Shown piece by piece: positions 18,507-28,872 of a DNA stretch of 64,000 nt. The position numbers were made by a program, and so were the translations under genes. How positions within the stretch are numbered: position 1 is the stretch's first letter; every line of letters begins with the position of its first letter. Below the pieces are notes generated by a model. The model searched no databases and had not been told where the DNA came from. It saw only the letters and a program-made list of their open reading frames with translations. Origin of the DNA: Nanobdellota archaeon (GTDB lineage: Archaea > Nanobdellota > Nanobdellia > Woesearchaeales > WJKV01); NCBI GenBank assembly GCA_023133595.1, contig JAGLWF010000004.1, positions 42,917-106,916 on the forward strand. The letters are read 5' to 3'.

Positions 18507-19373
18507 ATGAGACTTCATATGGAGTGGGACAGGGAGATTTTTGATTCGCACTTTCATATAGGCAAGTTTGGGACACAGGATTCTGCAATAGGCATGGTTG
18601 ATCTATTCAAGGACAGGGAGTTAGTGAACCACAAACAGATCAAGAAGCACATGAAAGTCAATAATATTGTGAAAGGTCTTGTCTCTCCGCACTATACTTC
18701 TGATCTGAAGCAGTCGTTTGTTGAATTCAATCCGATAATAACAGATGCAATAGGCAAATTCAAGAACCTGTTCGGTGCAATGTGGGTGAATCCAGCAGAA
18801 CCCAGCCTGAGCGCAGATGTGATGGACTCTGCTGTCTTGAATGAGAAAGTTGTTGCACTAAAGATGAATCCAAACACATGGGGAAAGAATGTGACTCCAG
18901 ATCCTAAGACATGGGATCATGATTTCAAGAATTCAATGGAAAACATAATGGATTTTGCTGCAAAGAATAAGTTTGTTCTGCAATTGACAACAGGATTAGG
19001 CAATGCAGAGATCAATCGTTACGACAGGTTCATAGAAAAATACGGTCATGGACAGAGAATACACTTTCTGCACATGGGAGGATCAGTTACAGGACACGTG
19101 AAATTTGTTCCGCGATTCATTGACTGGATTGAAAGAGATTTTGATGTTTATACAGATACATCAAGAGCTTTGGCTTTCGGACCGCATTTCCTGATAAAAG
19201 AATGTCTTGAGAAGAGTGATAATTCATTGAAACGGATAATGTTTGCATCAGACGAACCATGGGGAATATTCCAGGCAGAATTAGCTTTATTCCGCCATCT
19301 TGGCCTGTCAAATACACTGCGTTATCGTATCTTATTCCATAACGCGAACATGCTCTACTGCAATGGAGACTAA
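18507..19373 (+). CDS. Amidohydrolase-superfamily TIM-barrel protein
   Basis: IFDSHFHIGKFG N-terminal HxH; IMFASDEPWG C-terminal Asp region. Confidence 0.7.
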   Translation: MRLHMEWDREIFDSHFHIGKFGTQDSAIGMVDLFKDRELVNHKQIKKHMKVNNIVKGLVSPHYTSDLKQSFVEFNPIITDAIGKFKNLFGAMWVNPAEPSLSADVMDSAVLNEKVVALKMNPNTWGKNVTPDPKTWDHDFKNSMENIMDFAAKNKFVLQLTTGLGNAEINRYDRFIEKYGHGQRIHFLHMGGSVTGHVKFVPRFIDWIERDFDVYTDTSRALAFGPHFLIKECLEKSDNSLKRIMFASDEPWGIFQAELALFRHLGLSNTLRYRILFHNANMLYCNGD

Positions 19374-19374
19374 G

Positions 19375-19638
19375 ATGCTCTACATCAAAGATTTTCTCGA
19401 CAAGATCAAGTGGGACAAACGCATGAAACCAGAAGAATACACACTGGTTTATATCGACCGTTTCACAGGAAAAGAAATCGAGTTTGAATATTCTGACATT
19501 ATCGGCACAAGCGGAACATTCCTCCAGATCAAGACAATTGTCAATGAAAGAGAAAAAGTTGTTGACATCCCATTGCACAGGATAGTAAAAATAAAGAAAT
19601 CTGGGTTTGTAGTCTGGGACAGGACAAAAAGAGAGTAA
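19375..19638 (+). CDS. DUF504 / UPF0248 family protein
   Basis: YTLVYIDRF...VVDIPLHRIVKIKKSGFVVWDR. Confidence 0.75.
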   Translation: MLYIKDFLDKIKWDKRMKPEEYTLVYIDRFTGKEIEFEYSDIIGTSGTFLQIKTIVNEREKVVDIPLHRIVKIKKSGFVVWDRTKRE

Positions 19639-19743
19639 ACTTTTATTTGAATGTTACCATTATTTACTTTCTAATATTATCCTTGCGCCTTTTAGCACTA
19701 ATTTACGTCAATTACATTTAACACCATACAAAACCTCTCAGTT

Positions 19744-21168
19744 TTACTTTTTAACAATCACACTATATCCTGCCTTCTGATTTGTGTTTTTTATAATATC
19801 TTCTATTAACTCGGGTTTCTTAATATGTGAAACAACGATTTTTTCTAACTTTTTGGTTTTCTCCAGAAAAAATCTTAAAGCAGGTAGTTCTATCAAATGA
19901 TTACCTTGTGCATCCTCTCCAATAGTATATATTTCTGGAGGTCCATTTATCATAGTTGTTGCATTTATGTAATGAAACTGTTCATTGGGAACGTTTTGAA
20001 TTAATAATTCATGAATACTTCGCAGTTGTTTTCTTGCATTCTCAGAAATATTCTGTCCTAAAAGCCTTTTTATCCCTTGTAAGCTCAATCTAGGATCCCA
20101 TCTTTTTATACCTGAAGTTCTTTTTAAGAAAATGCATAATTTTGCTCCATACATTTCGGCAATAGCAAGAGTTTGTGTGTCTGAATATTCTGGTTCAAAA
20201 CTGAATTCTTTAATAATTTGCTCTGGACAAGTAGACATAACAACAATATTTTTGTATAATAACTCGTCATCTACTTTATCAAAATTTTCAGGCGATATAA
20301 AGACTGCTTTTTCTCCTAAAGCTTCAGACAGCTCAATTGCATTGCATTTTAGGGTTTCTTTTGAAAGCTCTCTGAACAATTGAGTAGGCATATTGTACTT
20401 TACGTTCCATCTTTTTCTAGGATCCCATGCAGGACCTCCACCAGGAACACAGATCAGGCAATATTTGTTTAATAATTTTTCAATGCATGGAACAATCATT
20501 GAAACAACTTTGTTTTCCCAGTCATCAAATTCTGCATCTAAGCTGCTTCCACCTATCTTTATAACAACAACAGGGCGAGTAATTTCAGGTAAAGTTTTAG
20601 TTTCTTTTAGACCAACATCAATAAAACTCTCAAGTCCATCCATGCTTGATAATCTGTATTTTCTCCTAAGTTTTTCTTCTCTATTTAGTATATCTCTGAT
20701 TTCATTAGGACTTTCTAAATCCAAACATACTCTACGAAAGTATGCGTGCGGAGCCTGTAAAATTGTAAAAACATCATCATCATCACGTTCAAGGAATTTG
20801 AATTTAATGAGCTCTCCGGTATAATCAGGAATATTTTCTAGTGCAGATATGTATTCTTTAGGATTAATTCCTGCATTTAGAAGTGTTCTTAAAAACAAAG
20901 AAATTCCTCTTGTTTGAGTCAAATGACTTATATCAGAAAGAACTTCATAACTGTAACTTTTTCTTTGCAATATGTTAAAATGAAGCCCTTTGCTTGTTTT
21001 TGAACCCCCACCATCATGATTAACTGATACAGTAAGAATGTAATCATTAAAAAACGCGCAGCGTAAATCACCAAAATCTCTTGGAGTTTTTTTATACATC
21101 CAAAAAAGCGATTCATATATCTGTTTAGATTCTTTTTCTCCTAAAGATTCAAATTTAATCTCATTCAT
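19744..21168 (-). CDS. Amino-acid-kinase-fold domain fused to an unrecognised N-terminal domain
   Basis: VVVIKIGGSSLDA, CVPGGGPAW, YSDTQTLAIAEMYGAKLCIFLKRTSGIKRWDPR. Confidence 0.6.
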   Translation of the reverse strand: MNEIKFESLGEKESKQIYESLFWMYKKTPRDFGDLRCAFFNDYILTVSVNHDGGGSKTSKGLHFNILQRKSYSYEVLSDISHLTQTRGISLFLRTLLNAGINPKEYISALENIPDYTGELIKFKFLERDDDDVFTILQAPHAYFRRVCLDLESPNEIRDILNREEKLRRKYRLSSMDGLESFIDVGLKETKTLPEITRPVVVIKIGGSSLDAEFDDWENKVVSMIVPCIEKLLNKYCLICVPGGGPAWDPRKRWNVKYNMPTQLFRELSKETLKCNAIELSEALGEKAVFISPENFDKVDDELLYKNIVVMSTCPEQIIKEFSFEPEYSDTQTLAIAEMYGAKLCIFLKRTSGIKRWDPRLSLQGIKRLLGQNISENARKQLRSIHELLIQNVPNEQFHYINATTMINGPPEIYTIGEDAQGNHLIELPALRFFLEKTKKLEKIVVSHIKKPELIEDIIKNTNQKAGYSVIVKK

Positions 21169-21263
21169 ATTAAAATTAATTGATAGAAGTATTTAAAGCT
21201 AACTATCATCAAACGCAGTTAAAAAGAACAAAACATATAAATCCTAGCATCATCAAAAAAGGC

Positions 21264-21572
21264 ATGAAAACAGCAACCAATATTTTCTCCCAGACAATAG
21301 GATTGATGTTCAGGAAAAATATAGTCCCAATATGCTTTATCTTCAAGAAAGAAAAAACTCATCCAATACATTCATTCTTTGTCTTCAATGCATTTGAAGC
21401 AATATATTTGGATGCAAACAGAAGTGTTGTTGACATAAAAACAATCAAACCATTCCAATTGAACATCAAGAACAAAGCACCGGCAAAATATCTGATAGAG
21501 GTACCGATAGGATGGGCAGAGAGAAACAATCTGTCAATTGGAAAAGTTTATAAGAACAAGCTTGTTGAATAA
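21264..21572 (+). CDS. DUF192 family protein
   Basis: GLMFRKN...HPIHSFFVFNAFEAIYLDANRSVVDI...AKYLIEVPIG; in-frame ATG at 21264. Confidence 0.75.
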   Translation: MKTATNIFSQTIGLMFRKNIVPICFIFKKEKTHPIHSFFVFNAFEAIYLDANRSVVDIKTIKPFQLNIKNKAPAKYLIEVPIGWAERNNLSIGKVYKNKLVE

Positions 21573-21590
21573 TAAAAAAGAGGTTTATAG

Positions 21591-22430
21591 ATGGTAATTC
21601 CGTTCTTTGCAGCAGCTGGTGGTGCGATAAGTTTAGTTTTGACCAAGATAGTGCTCTCAAAGCAAAAGGTGAGCTATAAAGTTTATCTCGCAATAACATT
21701 CGCATTGCTGTTCTTTGCAATGCTTGTCCTTGCGCCGTTCCTGTTGAGAATACATCCAGGAGCATTATCGCCAGCGAATGTCTTCCTGTTAGTGTTTGTC
21801 GGTTTGTTGGCCACTGTCTATAATCTTCTGTTCTTCCACGGCCTGCAGGAAGAATCTTTGAACGAGACAGAGACAATATGGATGTTTGTTCCATTGATAA
21901 TTGTAATTTTATCTGTCATAATCTATCCTGCCGAACGGAATCTGTATGTTTTTATTCCTGCATTGATATCAGGTGCAGTATTGATCCTGTCTCATATAAA
22001 GAAACACCATCTAAGATTTTCGTCTGGTGCCCATCTTATTTTAGGTTCTGTGTTCCTGATATCATTTGAAGCGATCATAATCAGATATCTGTTGCAGTTC
22101 TATTCGCCTTTTTCATTGTATCTTGTCCGTGTCGGAATTGCAGGAATACTTACCTGGCTGTATGTCAGGCCTCATGTCGGTAAGATCAAACCAATTACAT
22201 GGATCTATTTCATCTTCACCTGCATCTTTGTTCTGATCCAGTTCTTGTTCACATACTGGTCCTATGCAGTAAATGGATTAGTCTACACAATGTTGATCCT
22301 GAATTTGCTTCCAGTCCTGGTTTTTGCATATGCGTGGACACTTGGGCATGAGAAATTCGAATGGAAGAAGTTCGTGGCAGCAATTGTCATTCTAGGATGT
22401 GTTGTAGCAGTCCAGATTTTGAACCACTAG
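21591..22430 (+). CDS. EamA/DMT-superfamily transporter
   Basis: Repeated multi-TM topology with internal duplication. Confidence 0.65.
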   Translation: MVIPFFAAAGGAISLVLTKIVLSKQKVSYKVYLAITFALLFFAMLVLAPFLLRIHPGALSPANVFLLVFVGLLATVYNLLFFHGLQEESLNETETIWMFVPLIIVILSVIIYPAERNLYVFIPALISGAVLILSHIKKHHLRFSSGAHLILGSVFLISFEAIIIRYLLQFYSPFSLYLVRVGIAGILTWLYVRPHVGKIKPITWIYFIFTCIFVLIQFLFTYWSYAVNGLVYTMLILNLLPVLVFAYAWTLGHEKFEWKKFVAAIVILGCVVAVQILNH

Positions 22431-22533
22431 CAGCCAAAACCTTTAAAAAGGGGAAACAAAAAACTTATATAGGGTAACCCCATAAACTATATATATCTGA
22501 AAATAATATTAGGGGTGAACTATAGGCATTAAA

Positions 22534-24165
22534 ATGGATATCGAAGCTGAAACACCATCAAACGGAAGAATAAAATCGAATTCTGACGGAGAGGAATTAG
22601 TTTTTCCAACACAAGACATTCCAATGGGATTACCAAAAAATGTTCAATCTCTTTGTCCAGAATGTACAAAAGTTATTGATGCAGTAATGTACGAAGAAGA
22701 CGGAAAAGTCTTCATGAAAAAGACATGCTCAGAGCATGGAGAGTTCAAGGATTTCATCAGCGGAAATGTAGAGTTCTGGCTGAAGATGGAACGTACTAGT
22801 TTTGAAGACGGACCTGGTTTTGGGAATCCCCAGACAAAGTACACAGGCAATTGTCCTACTGATTGCGGTATCTGCGATCATCACCTAAGTAATGCGTGTT
22901 TAGCAAATATTGATCTTACTAACAGATGTAATCTAAATTGTCCTGTATGTTTTGCAAATGCAAACAAAGCAGGTTATGTATGCGAACCTTCTCTTGAGGA
23001 TGTGCGAAAGATTGTCAAGACATTAGTCAATACAAAACCTAATCCATGTACAGTTGTACAATTTTCAGGTGGAGAACCAAGCATCCATCCTCAAGTCATT
23101 GAAATTATGAAAATGGCTAAAGAGGAAGGTATGAAATTTATGCAGATGGCTACAAATGGTGTCCGTCTTGCGGGTGATGATGGGGAGTTTGCAAAAAAAT
23201 GTGTTGATGCAGGTCTGCAGCAAATTTACTTGCAGTTCGATGGTACTAACGAGGAAGTTTACAAGAAAACAAGAGGAAATGGAAAACTTTGGAAAATCAA
23301 ACAGAAATGTATTGAGAACTGTAGAAAAGCAGGTCTTAAAGTAGTCTTTGTTCCAACAATCATAAAAGGTGTTAATGACAACCAAGTCTGGGACATTCTG
23401 CAATATGCAATTGATAATATCGATGTTATGAATGGTGTTAGTTATCAGCCTGTTTCATTCTGCGGCCGTCTGCCTCAGGATGAAATTATGAATACAAGAT
23501 ACACTATGACAGATATTGTCGAAGCTCTCGAAAGAGGTAGCAAAGGTAAATTAATGACAATGAGAGACTGGTATCCCTTATCATTCGGATCACCAATGTC
23601 AAAATTATTGTCTGCGAACAGTGGCAAGCCTGTCATGACAATCACAAACCACGCGCAATGTGGTGCTGGTGCATACATACTTGTCAACAGAGATACCAAA
23701 GAAACAATTCCGTTATCAGCAGTGTTTGATTTTGAACGTATCATGCTAGAGATAAACGAGCTTGTAAAGAAAGCTAAAACCTCAAAGCTAAGCAACATGA
23801 TCACAAAAATCAAAGGTTTTAATATTCTAAGAAAGTATTGGAAAGCAGAGAATGCACCAGAAGATCTTAGCTTCATGACATTCATGAAGACGCTTGAGGG
23901 TATGCTGAATGGAAACAGGGTAAAAGACGAGAAGTGGATACTGCTTGTTGTCCTAGGTATGCATTTCCAGGACAAGTACAGCTTCAGACTAGACCGTGTC
24001 AGAAGATGTGTCATCCACTACGGTGCACCAGACGGTAAGATCTATCCGTTCTGCACATACAATGCTGGTCCGACTTTCAGGGAGAAGATTGAGAAAGAAT
24101 ACAGCATTCCTTTAGAAGAATGGAAGAGACGAAACGCAAACGTGCAGGATTTCAAACCTGAATAG
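22534..24165 (+). CDS. tes: Radical SAM protein, tetraether lipid synthase (Tes)-like
   Basis: LCPECTKVIDA; NCPTDCGICDHHLSNACLANIDLTNRCNLNCPVCFANANKAG resembles the MJ0619/Tes family. Confidence 0.8.
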   Translation: MDIEAETPSNGRIKSNSDGEELVFPTQDIPMGLPKNVQSLCPECTKVIDAVMYEEDGKVFMKKTCSEHGEFKDFISGNVEFWLKMERTSFEDGPGFGNPQTKYTGNCPTDCGICDHHLSNACLANIDLTNRCNLNCPVCFANANKAGYVCEPSLEDVRKIVKTLVNTKPNPCTVVQFSGGEPSIHPQVIEIMKMAKEEGMKFMQMATNGVRLAGDDGEFAKKCVDAGLQQIYLQFDGTNEEVYKKTRGNGKLWKIKQKCIENCRKAGLKVVFVPTIIKGVNDNQVWDILQYAIDNIDVMNGVSYQPVSFCGRLPQDEIMNTRYTMTDIVEALERGSKGKLMTMRDWYPLSFGSPMSKLLSANSGKPVMTITNHAQCGAGAYILVNRDTKETIPLSAVFDFERIMLEINELVKKAKTSKLSNMITKIKGFNILRKYWKAENAPEDLSFMTFMKTLEGMLNGNRVKDEKWILLVVLGMHFQDKYSFRLDRVRRCVIHYGAPDGKIYPFCTYNAGPTFREKIEKEYSIPLEEWKRRNANVQDFKPE

Positions 24166-24186
24166 GTTTTTTTCTTTATTTCTTAT

Positions 24187-24942
24187 CTAAAAAGCTTTTA
24201 GCCTCCTAGATAAACCACGTATATGTTCAATATTATTTCTATCGTAAACTGCAAAATATGTTACATCTACTGAACTCCTTTCCAGATTTTTGCCTTCTCC
24301 AATTGGGACATCCTTAAAATCACCATACGACCATACACCTTTCGCAGGATCGACTGCTAAGCCTTCGACTTCACCAATTTCAAGTATCTTTGGTTCTAAT
24401 TCCTGATGAATTGGCTGTCTGAGAACAAATAAATTTTCTCCTGTTGGTTTCTTTCTTAATTCAAAACCCATGTATGATAATTTAATATGTGCAGTATAAT
24501 GTTCATCTTCTCGTACAAACATTTTTTTCAGTGCTTCTTGTGGTGTTTGTGGTGGTGCAGTCATACTTTCTTTTTTCGAGGTGATCATAGCAGGGTGGCC
24601 TACTACAACAAGATCAACATTAAGTCCGCTATCTCGATCCATCTGAATAACTGAATGTACTCTCTCAACTAAATTTTCATAAGCAAATCTTTCTATGCGG
24701 GGCATAGGAAGCATCTCTTTTCTTCTCCACGGCAAGGTTCTGGCTGCTATGCCTTCTGTTATGTGGAGAGAAGTTGATGGTCTATATGCTCTGAAATCTA
24801 TCCTATTTCCTTTATGATTGAATTTAGCATTCAAACTCTCTGGTGTAAAGTCAATTTCAATACAGCATAGTTCACAACCATGATCGCGAACTTCCTCATT
24901 ATTACCAGCACCATACATTGCAGCAAAAATTATATCTGACAT
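24187..24942 (-). CDS. Hypothetical protein
   Basis: 251-aa ORF. Confidence 0.6.
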   Translation of the reverse strand: MSDIIFAAMYGAGNNEEVRDHGCELCCIEIDFTPESLNAKFNHKGNRIDFRAYRPSTSLHITEGIAARTLPWRRKEMLPMPRIERFAYENLVERVHSVIQMDRDSGLNVDLVVVGHPAMITSKKESMTAPPQTPQEALKKMFVREDEHYTAHIKLSYMGFELRKKPTGENLFVLRQPIHQELEPKILEIGEVEGLAVDPAKGVWSYGDFKDVPIGEGKNLERSSVDVTYFAVYDRNNIEHIRGLSRRLKAF

Positions 24943-25038
24943 TTTGAATACCCCCTATATAATAGAAGCTCCAAGGTATGAATATTTAAAGTTTTCCTGC
25001 AAAACCCTTATATACAAAGAATTCCTCCATACAAACAC

Positions 25039-25608
25039 ATGAAAAAACAAGAAAGAGAGGCAAAACTCAAAGAACTCCATCGAAGAATAAGAAGATGTTC
25101 GCTGTGTTTTCTATCACATTCAAGGATGGTTGCTGTTCCTGGACGTGGGAATCCGAATGCAAAAATAGTATTTGTTGGTGAAGCACCTGGGAATGAAGAA
25201 GATAAGACAGGAAGACCGTTTGTTGGAAGAGCAGGAAGATTTCTTGACTGGTTATTTGAAAGATACGGTTTCAGCAGAAGATTTGTTTTCATCACATCAA
25301 CTGTGAAGTGTAGGCCTCCAAAGAACAGGAAACCAAGACCGAATGAGATCTCAACATGCTCAAGCCTTTATCTGAAAGAACAGATCAGATTGATTGAACC
25401 AAAAATCGTAGTGACTTTTGGAGAGGTTGCACTAAAAGCATTACTAAATCTCAAAGGTTTATCCAAAATCCATGGCTTGCAGATAAAAAGAGATAATATA
25501 ATTTATTTCCCAACATATCATCCTGCTTCTGGCATGCGTTTCCCTGACATAAGGAAGAAGATGATGGCTGATTTCAGGAAATTAAGGAATCTTAAAACCA
25601 AGATTTAA
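25039..25608 (+). CDS. Type 4 uracil-DNA glycosylase
   Basis: IVFVGEAPGNEEDKTGRPFVGRAGRFLDWLF...TSTVKCRPPKNRKPRPNEISTC...YFPTYHPAS. Confidence 0.9.
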   Translation: MKKQEREAKLKELHRRIRRCSLCFLSHSRMVAVPGRGNPNAKIVFVGEAPGNEEDKTGRPFVGRAGRFLDWLFERYGFSRRFVFITSTVKCRPPKNRKPRPNEISTCSSLYLKEQIRLIEPKIVVTFGEVALKALLNLKGLSKIHGLQIKRDNIIYFPTYHPASGMRFPDIRKKMMADFRKLRNLKTKI

Positions 25609-25703
25609 TTCTTCTCAAGTGAACACACAATCTTTATATATAAATTCTCTATAGCTAAAGATATGGGGGATGGTGATAACTTCTATATATAAGTGAATAT
25701 ACT

Positions 25704-26267
25704 ATGAAGCAAGACTGGCAGATACGCTTTCACGCAAGAAGCGGGCAAGGATCAAAGACAGCTGCACATTTCTTAGCTGTTACAGCCCTGGAGCAAGGCA
25801 TGGAGTTCCAGGCTTTTTCTGAATATAGTGCTGACCGTACAGGCGCGCCTATGCGTACATTCTGCAGGATTTCTGATAAACCAATAAGAACGCACGAACC
25901 AGTCATCCATCCTGATATTGTGGTTATTTTAGATGCCAGTTTGATAGACAGCATAGATGTCACAGAAGGAATACCAGAGGACGGCATGCTACTGATCAAT
26001 TCACAGAAAGATGCAGCATTCTTCAAAGACAAGGTTGATTTTGAAGGAGAGATCCATACAATAAATGCCACAAAAATCTCATTGGATATTGTCTGCAAAA
26101 ATTTCCCAAACCTTCCTTTGTTAGGTGCGATGAGCAGGGTATCTGAAATCATTTCATTGCGTACACTAAAAGAAACTGTAAAAGAAACATATACCAAAAA
26201 GTTTGGAAGAGAATTCACTGAGAGAACCTTACGGGGTATCAATAGAGGATATGAAGAAGTAAAATGA
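25704..26267 (+). CDS. porC: 2-oxoacid (pyruvate):ferredoxin oxidoreductase gamma
   Basis: FHARSGQGSKTAAHFLAVTALEQGMEFQAFSEYSADRTGAPMRTFCRISDKPI. Confidence 0.9.
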   Translation: MKQDWQIRFHARSGQGSKTAAHFLAVTALEQGMEFQAFSEYSADRTGAPMRTFCRISDKPIRTHEPVIHPDIVVILDASLIDSIDVTEGIPEDGMLLINSQKDAAFFKDKVDFEGEIHTINATKISLDIVCKNFPNLPLLGAMSRVSEIISLRTLKETVKETYTKKFGREFTERTLRGINRGYEEVK

Positions 26268-26620
26268 AGAAAAAAAAAGCAGGAAAGAAACCAGAGAAAG
26301 TCAAGATAAAGAAGATCAAGGTAAAAAAACCTCCACAGCCAGAGTGGAAGACAAAACCAATCGGAGGAATGATCTTTGAAGCAGGAAATTCTTTGAAATA
26401 TCTCACAGGCACCTGGAAGACTGCCAGACCGATCACTAATTACGACAAATGCATTCATTGCTTGAAATGTGTTGTTTACTGCCCAGAAAATTGTATCAAA
26501 GCAAAGAATGACAAGAAAGATCATACAGAATATCAGTACTGCAAAGGCTGCGGTATCTGTGCACAGGTTTGTCCTGTGAAATGCATAAAAATGGAGGACG
26601 AGGACAAGTTCCAAGAATAA
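26264..26620 (+). CDS. porD: 2-oxoacid:ferredoxin oxidoreductase delta (2x[4Fe-4S])
   Basis: CIHCLKCVVYCPENC and CKGCGICAQVCPVKC; Lys-rich N-terminus. Confidence 0.9.
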   Translation: MKKKKAGKKPEKVKIKKIKVKKPPQPEWKTKPIGGMIFEAGNSLKYLTGTWKTARPITNYDKCIHCLKCVVYCPENCIKAKNDKKDHTEYQYCKGCGICAQVCPVKCIKMEDEDKFQE

Positions 26621-26621
26621 G

Positions 26622-27785
26622 ATGGTAAAGACTTTAGCATTGACTGGATCAGAAGCTTCTGCAGAAGCATGGAGACAGATCAATCCAGATGTTGCTCCTG
26701 TCTATCCGATCACGCCTACAACAGAGATCATCAGTAAGTTCAGCCAGTATCATGCAGATGGAAAGGTTGACACTGAAATGATGTTGGTTGAATGCGAGCA
26801 CAGTGCAATGAGTGCTGCTGTTGGTGCTGCTGCTTCCAGTGCAAGAACAGTGACTGCAACAGATTCTCAGGGTCTTGCTTACATGTGGGAAGTCATTCCA
26901 ATAGCTTCAGGATTAAGACTGCCTATTGTCATGCAGATCGCCAACAGAGCTTTATCCTCGCCAGGAAACATACATTGTGATCATGGAGACAGTATGGCCT
27001 GCAGAGATACTTCGTGGATACAGATCTTCTCAGAGACTGCACAGGAAGTCTACGAACATACATTGTTAGCAACCAAATTAGCAGAGCATAAGGATGTTCA
27101 ATTGCCAGCAATGGTCATGCAGGATGGTTTTATCACTTCTGGAAATCTGGAAAAGGTGAAAGTCTACAATGATACAGATGTCCGGCAGTTCATTGGTTCT
27201 TATAATCCAACATATTCAATGCTTGACCTGCAAAAACCTCATTCATTCGGTGCTTTGAATCTGCATGATTCTTATTTCGAATCAAAAAGACAGCAGGAAG
27301 AAGCAATGAGGAATGCAAAGAAATTATACCTGCAGATTGGAAAGGACCTGTCAAAGATAACTGGGAACAAGTATGATTATTTTGAAAAGTACAGGTTAGA
27401 TGATGCTCAGTATGTTATTATCTGCCTGAATGCGACAGGAGGAACAACAAAAGAAGTTATTGATCGTCTGAGGGCTAAGAAAAAGAAAGTAGGTTTGTTA
27501 AGGATCAAATTATTCCGGCCATTCCCATACGACGAGATTGCAAATGCCCTGAAAAAAGCAAGAGCTATTGCTGTTCTGGACAGATCTGAATCCTACGGTG
27601 CATATCCTCCTGTATTCGGAGAGATAAATAATGCACTAAACTTGTTGAAAAAGAAACCAAAAGTGCAGAGCTACATATTTGGTATTGGCGGCAGATATAT
27701 TTTCGAGAAAGATATTGAGAATGTTTACTCAGAATTAATGAGAAACAAGTTCAGGAAAGAACCTCAATACATAGGTGTACGATAA
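26622..27785 (+). CDS. porA: 2-oxoacid:ferredoxin oxidoreductase alpha
   Basis: VAPVYPITPTTEIISKFSQYHADGKVDTEMMLVECEHSAMSAAVGAAASSARTVTATDSQGLAYM. Confidence 0.9.
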   Translation: MVKTLALTGSEASAEAWRQINPDVAPVYPITPTTEIISKFSQYHADGKVDTEMMLVECEHSAMSAAVGAAASSARTVTATDSQGLAYMWEVIPIASGLRLPIVMQIANRALSSPGNIHCDHGDSMACRDTSWIQIFSETAQEVYEHTLLATKLAEHKDVQLPAMVMQDGFITSGNLEKVKVYNDTDVRQFIGSYNPTYSMLDLQKPHSFGALNLHDSYFESKRQQEEAMRNAKKLYLQIGKDLSKITGNKYDYFEKYRLDDAQYVIICLNATGGTTKEVIDRLRAKKKKVGLLRIKLFRPFPYDEIANALKKARAIAVLDRSESYGAYPPVFGEINNALNLLKKKPKVQSYIFGIGGRYIFEKDIENVYSELMRNKFRKEPQYIGVR

Positions 27786-28870
27786 TGGATTTCAAGGATT
27801 ATGCACGACAACCACAGAAGTTAGCATCTGGACAGAAGTCATGCTCTGGCTGCGGTTTCCCAATTATAATAAGGATGGCAATGTCTGCTATAGACAGACC
27901 TTTTGTCGTGTGCCAGGGTACTGGCTGTGTTTCAGTCACTACTACAACCTGGCCTTTTACATCGTGGAAGATGCCGACAATACACAGTGCGTTTCCTAAT
28001 CTTGCATCAACAGCAGCTGGTGTCGAGACTGCAGTGCGTGTAATGAAAAAGAAAGGTAAGTTAAAGAAAGATATCAAAGTTGTTGCATTTGGCGGAGATG
28101 GCGGGACTTATGATATTGGGATCCAGGCTTTGTCAGGTGCAATTGAAAGAAGGCATAATATCTTGTATATCTGCTACGATAATCAGGCTTATATGAACAC
28201 TGGAGGGCAACGGTCAAGTGCGACTCCTTATGGAGCAGCGACTGCAACAACTCCGCATGGAACACTGCATCATGGTAAAGAATTGTTCAGAAAAGATCTA
28301 ACTTACATAGTTGCTGCGCACGATGTTGCGTATGTTGCCCAGGCTTCAATATTTGATTTTGCTGATCTAACCAGAAAAGTCAAGAGGGCAATGGAGGTTG
28401 ATGGATTTGCATTCATCAATATCTTGTCACCATGCGTCTTGTTCTGGAAGATTCCGACATCTGATGCTTACAAAATATCAGAACTGGCAGTAAAGACTTG
28501 TTTCTGGCCATTATATGAAGTAGACCATGGCAAATGGATCCTCAATTTCAAGCCAGAACATAAGATGCAGATTGAAGCTTTCCTCAAACCGCAAGGAAGA
28601 TTCAAGCAATTATTAGAGCTTAGAAACAGGCATATTGTGGACGGATTGCAGCAACGGGTTGATAGGAAATGGAAGGAATTATTGTTCATGTGCGAAAAGA
28701 CTAAAGAGAAACCAGAAAAGAAAGAAGTGAAAAAAGTCAAGAAAAAAAAGATTGTAAAAAAACCAGTCAAGAAAGGGGTCAAAAGAAAACCAGAACCAAA
28801 GATAAAAACATCAAAGACCCGGTCAAAGTTTGCAAAACTAAAAGATAAACTGAAGAGAAAGAGAAGATAA
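27785..28870 (+). CDS. porB: 2-oxoacid:ferredoxin oxidoreductase beta with Lys-rich C-terminal tail
   Basis: KSCSGCGFPIIIR; FGGDGGTYDIGIQALSGAIERRHNILYICYDNQAYMNTGGQRS. Confidence 0.9.
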   Translation: MDFKDYARQPQKLASGQKSCSGCGFPIIIRMAMSAIDRPFVVCQGTGCVSVTTTTWPFTSWKMPTIHSAFPNLASTAAGVETAVRVMKKKGKLKKDIKVVAFGGDGGTYDIGIQALSGAIERRHNILYICYDNQAYMNTGGQRSSATPYGAATATTPHGTLHHGKELFRKDLTYIVAAHDVAYVAQASIFDFADLTRKVKRAMEVDGFAFINILSPCVLFWKIPTSDAYKISELAVKTCFWPLYEVDHGKWILNFKPEHKMQIEAFLKPQGRFKQLLELRNRHIVDGLQQRVDRKWKELLFMCEKTKEKPEKKEVKKVKKKKIVKKPVKKGVKRKPEPKIKTSKTRSKFAKLKDKLKRKRR

Positions 28871-28872
28871 AG

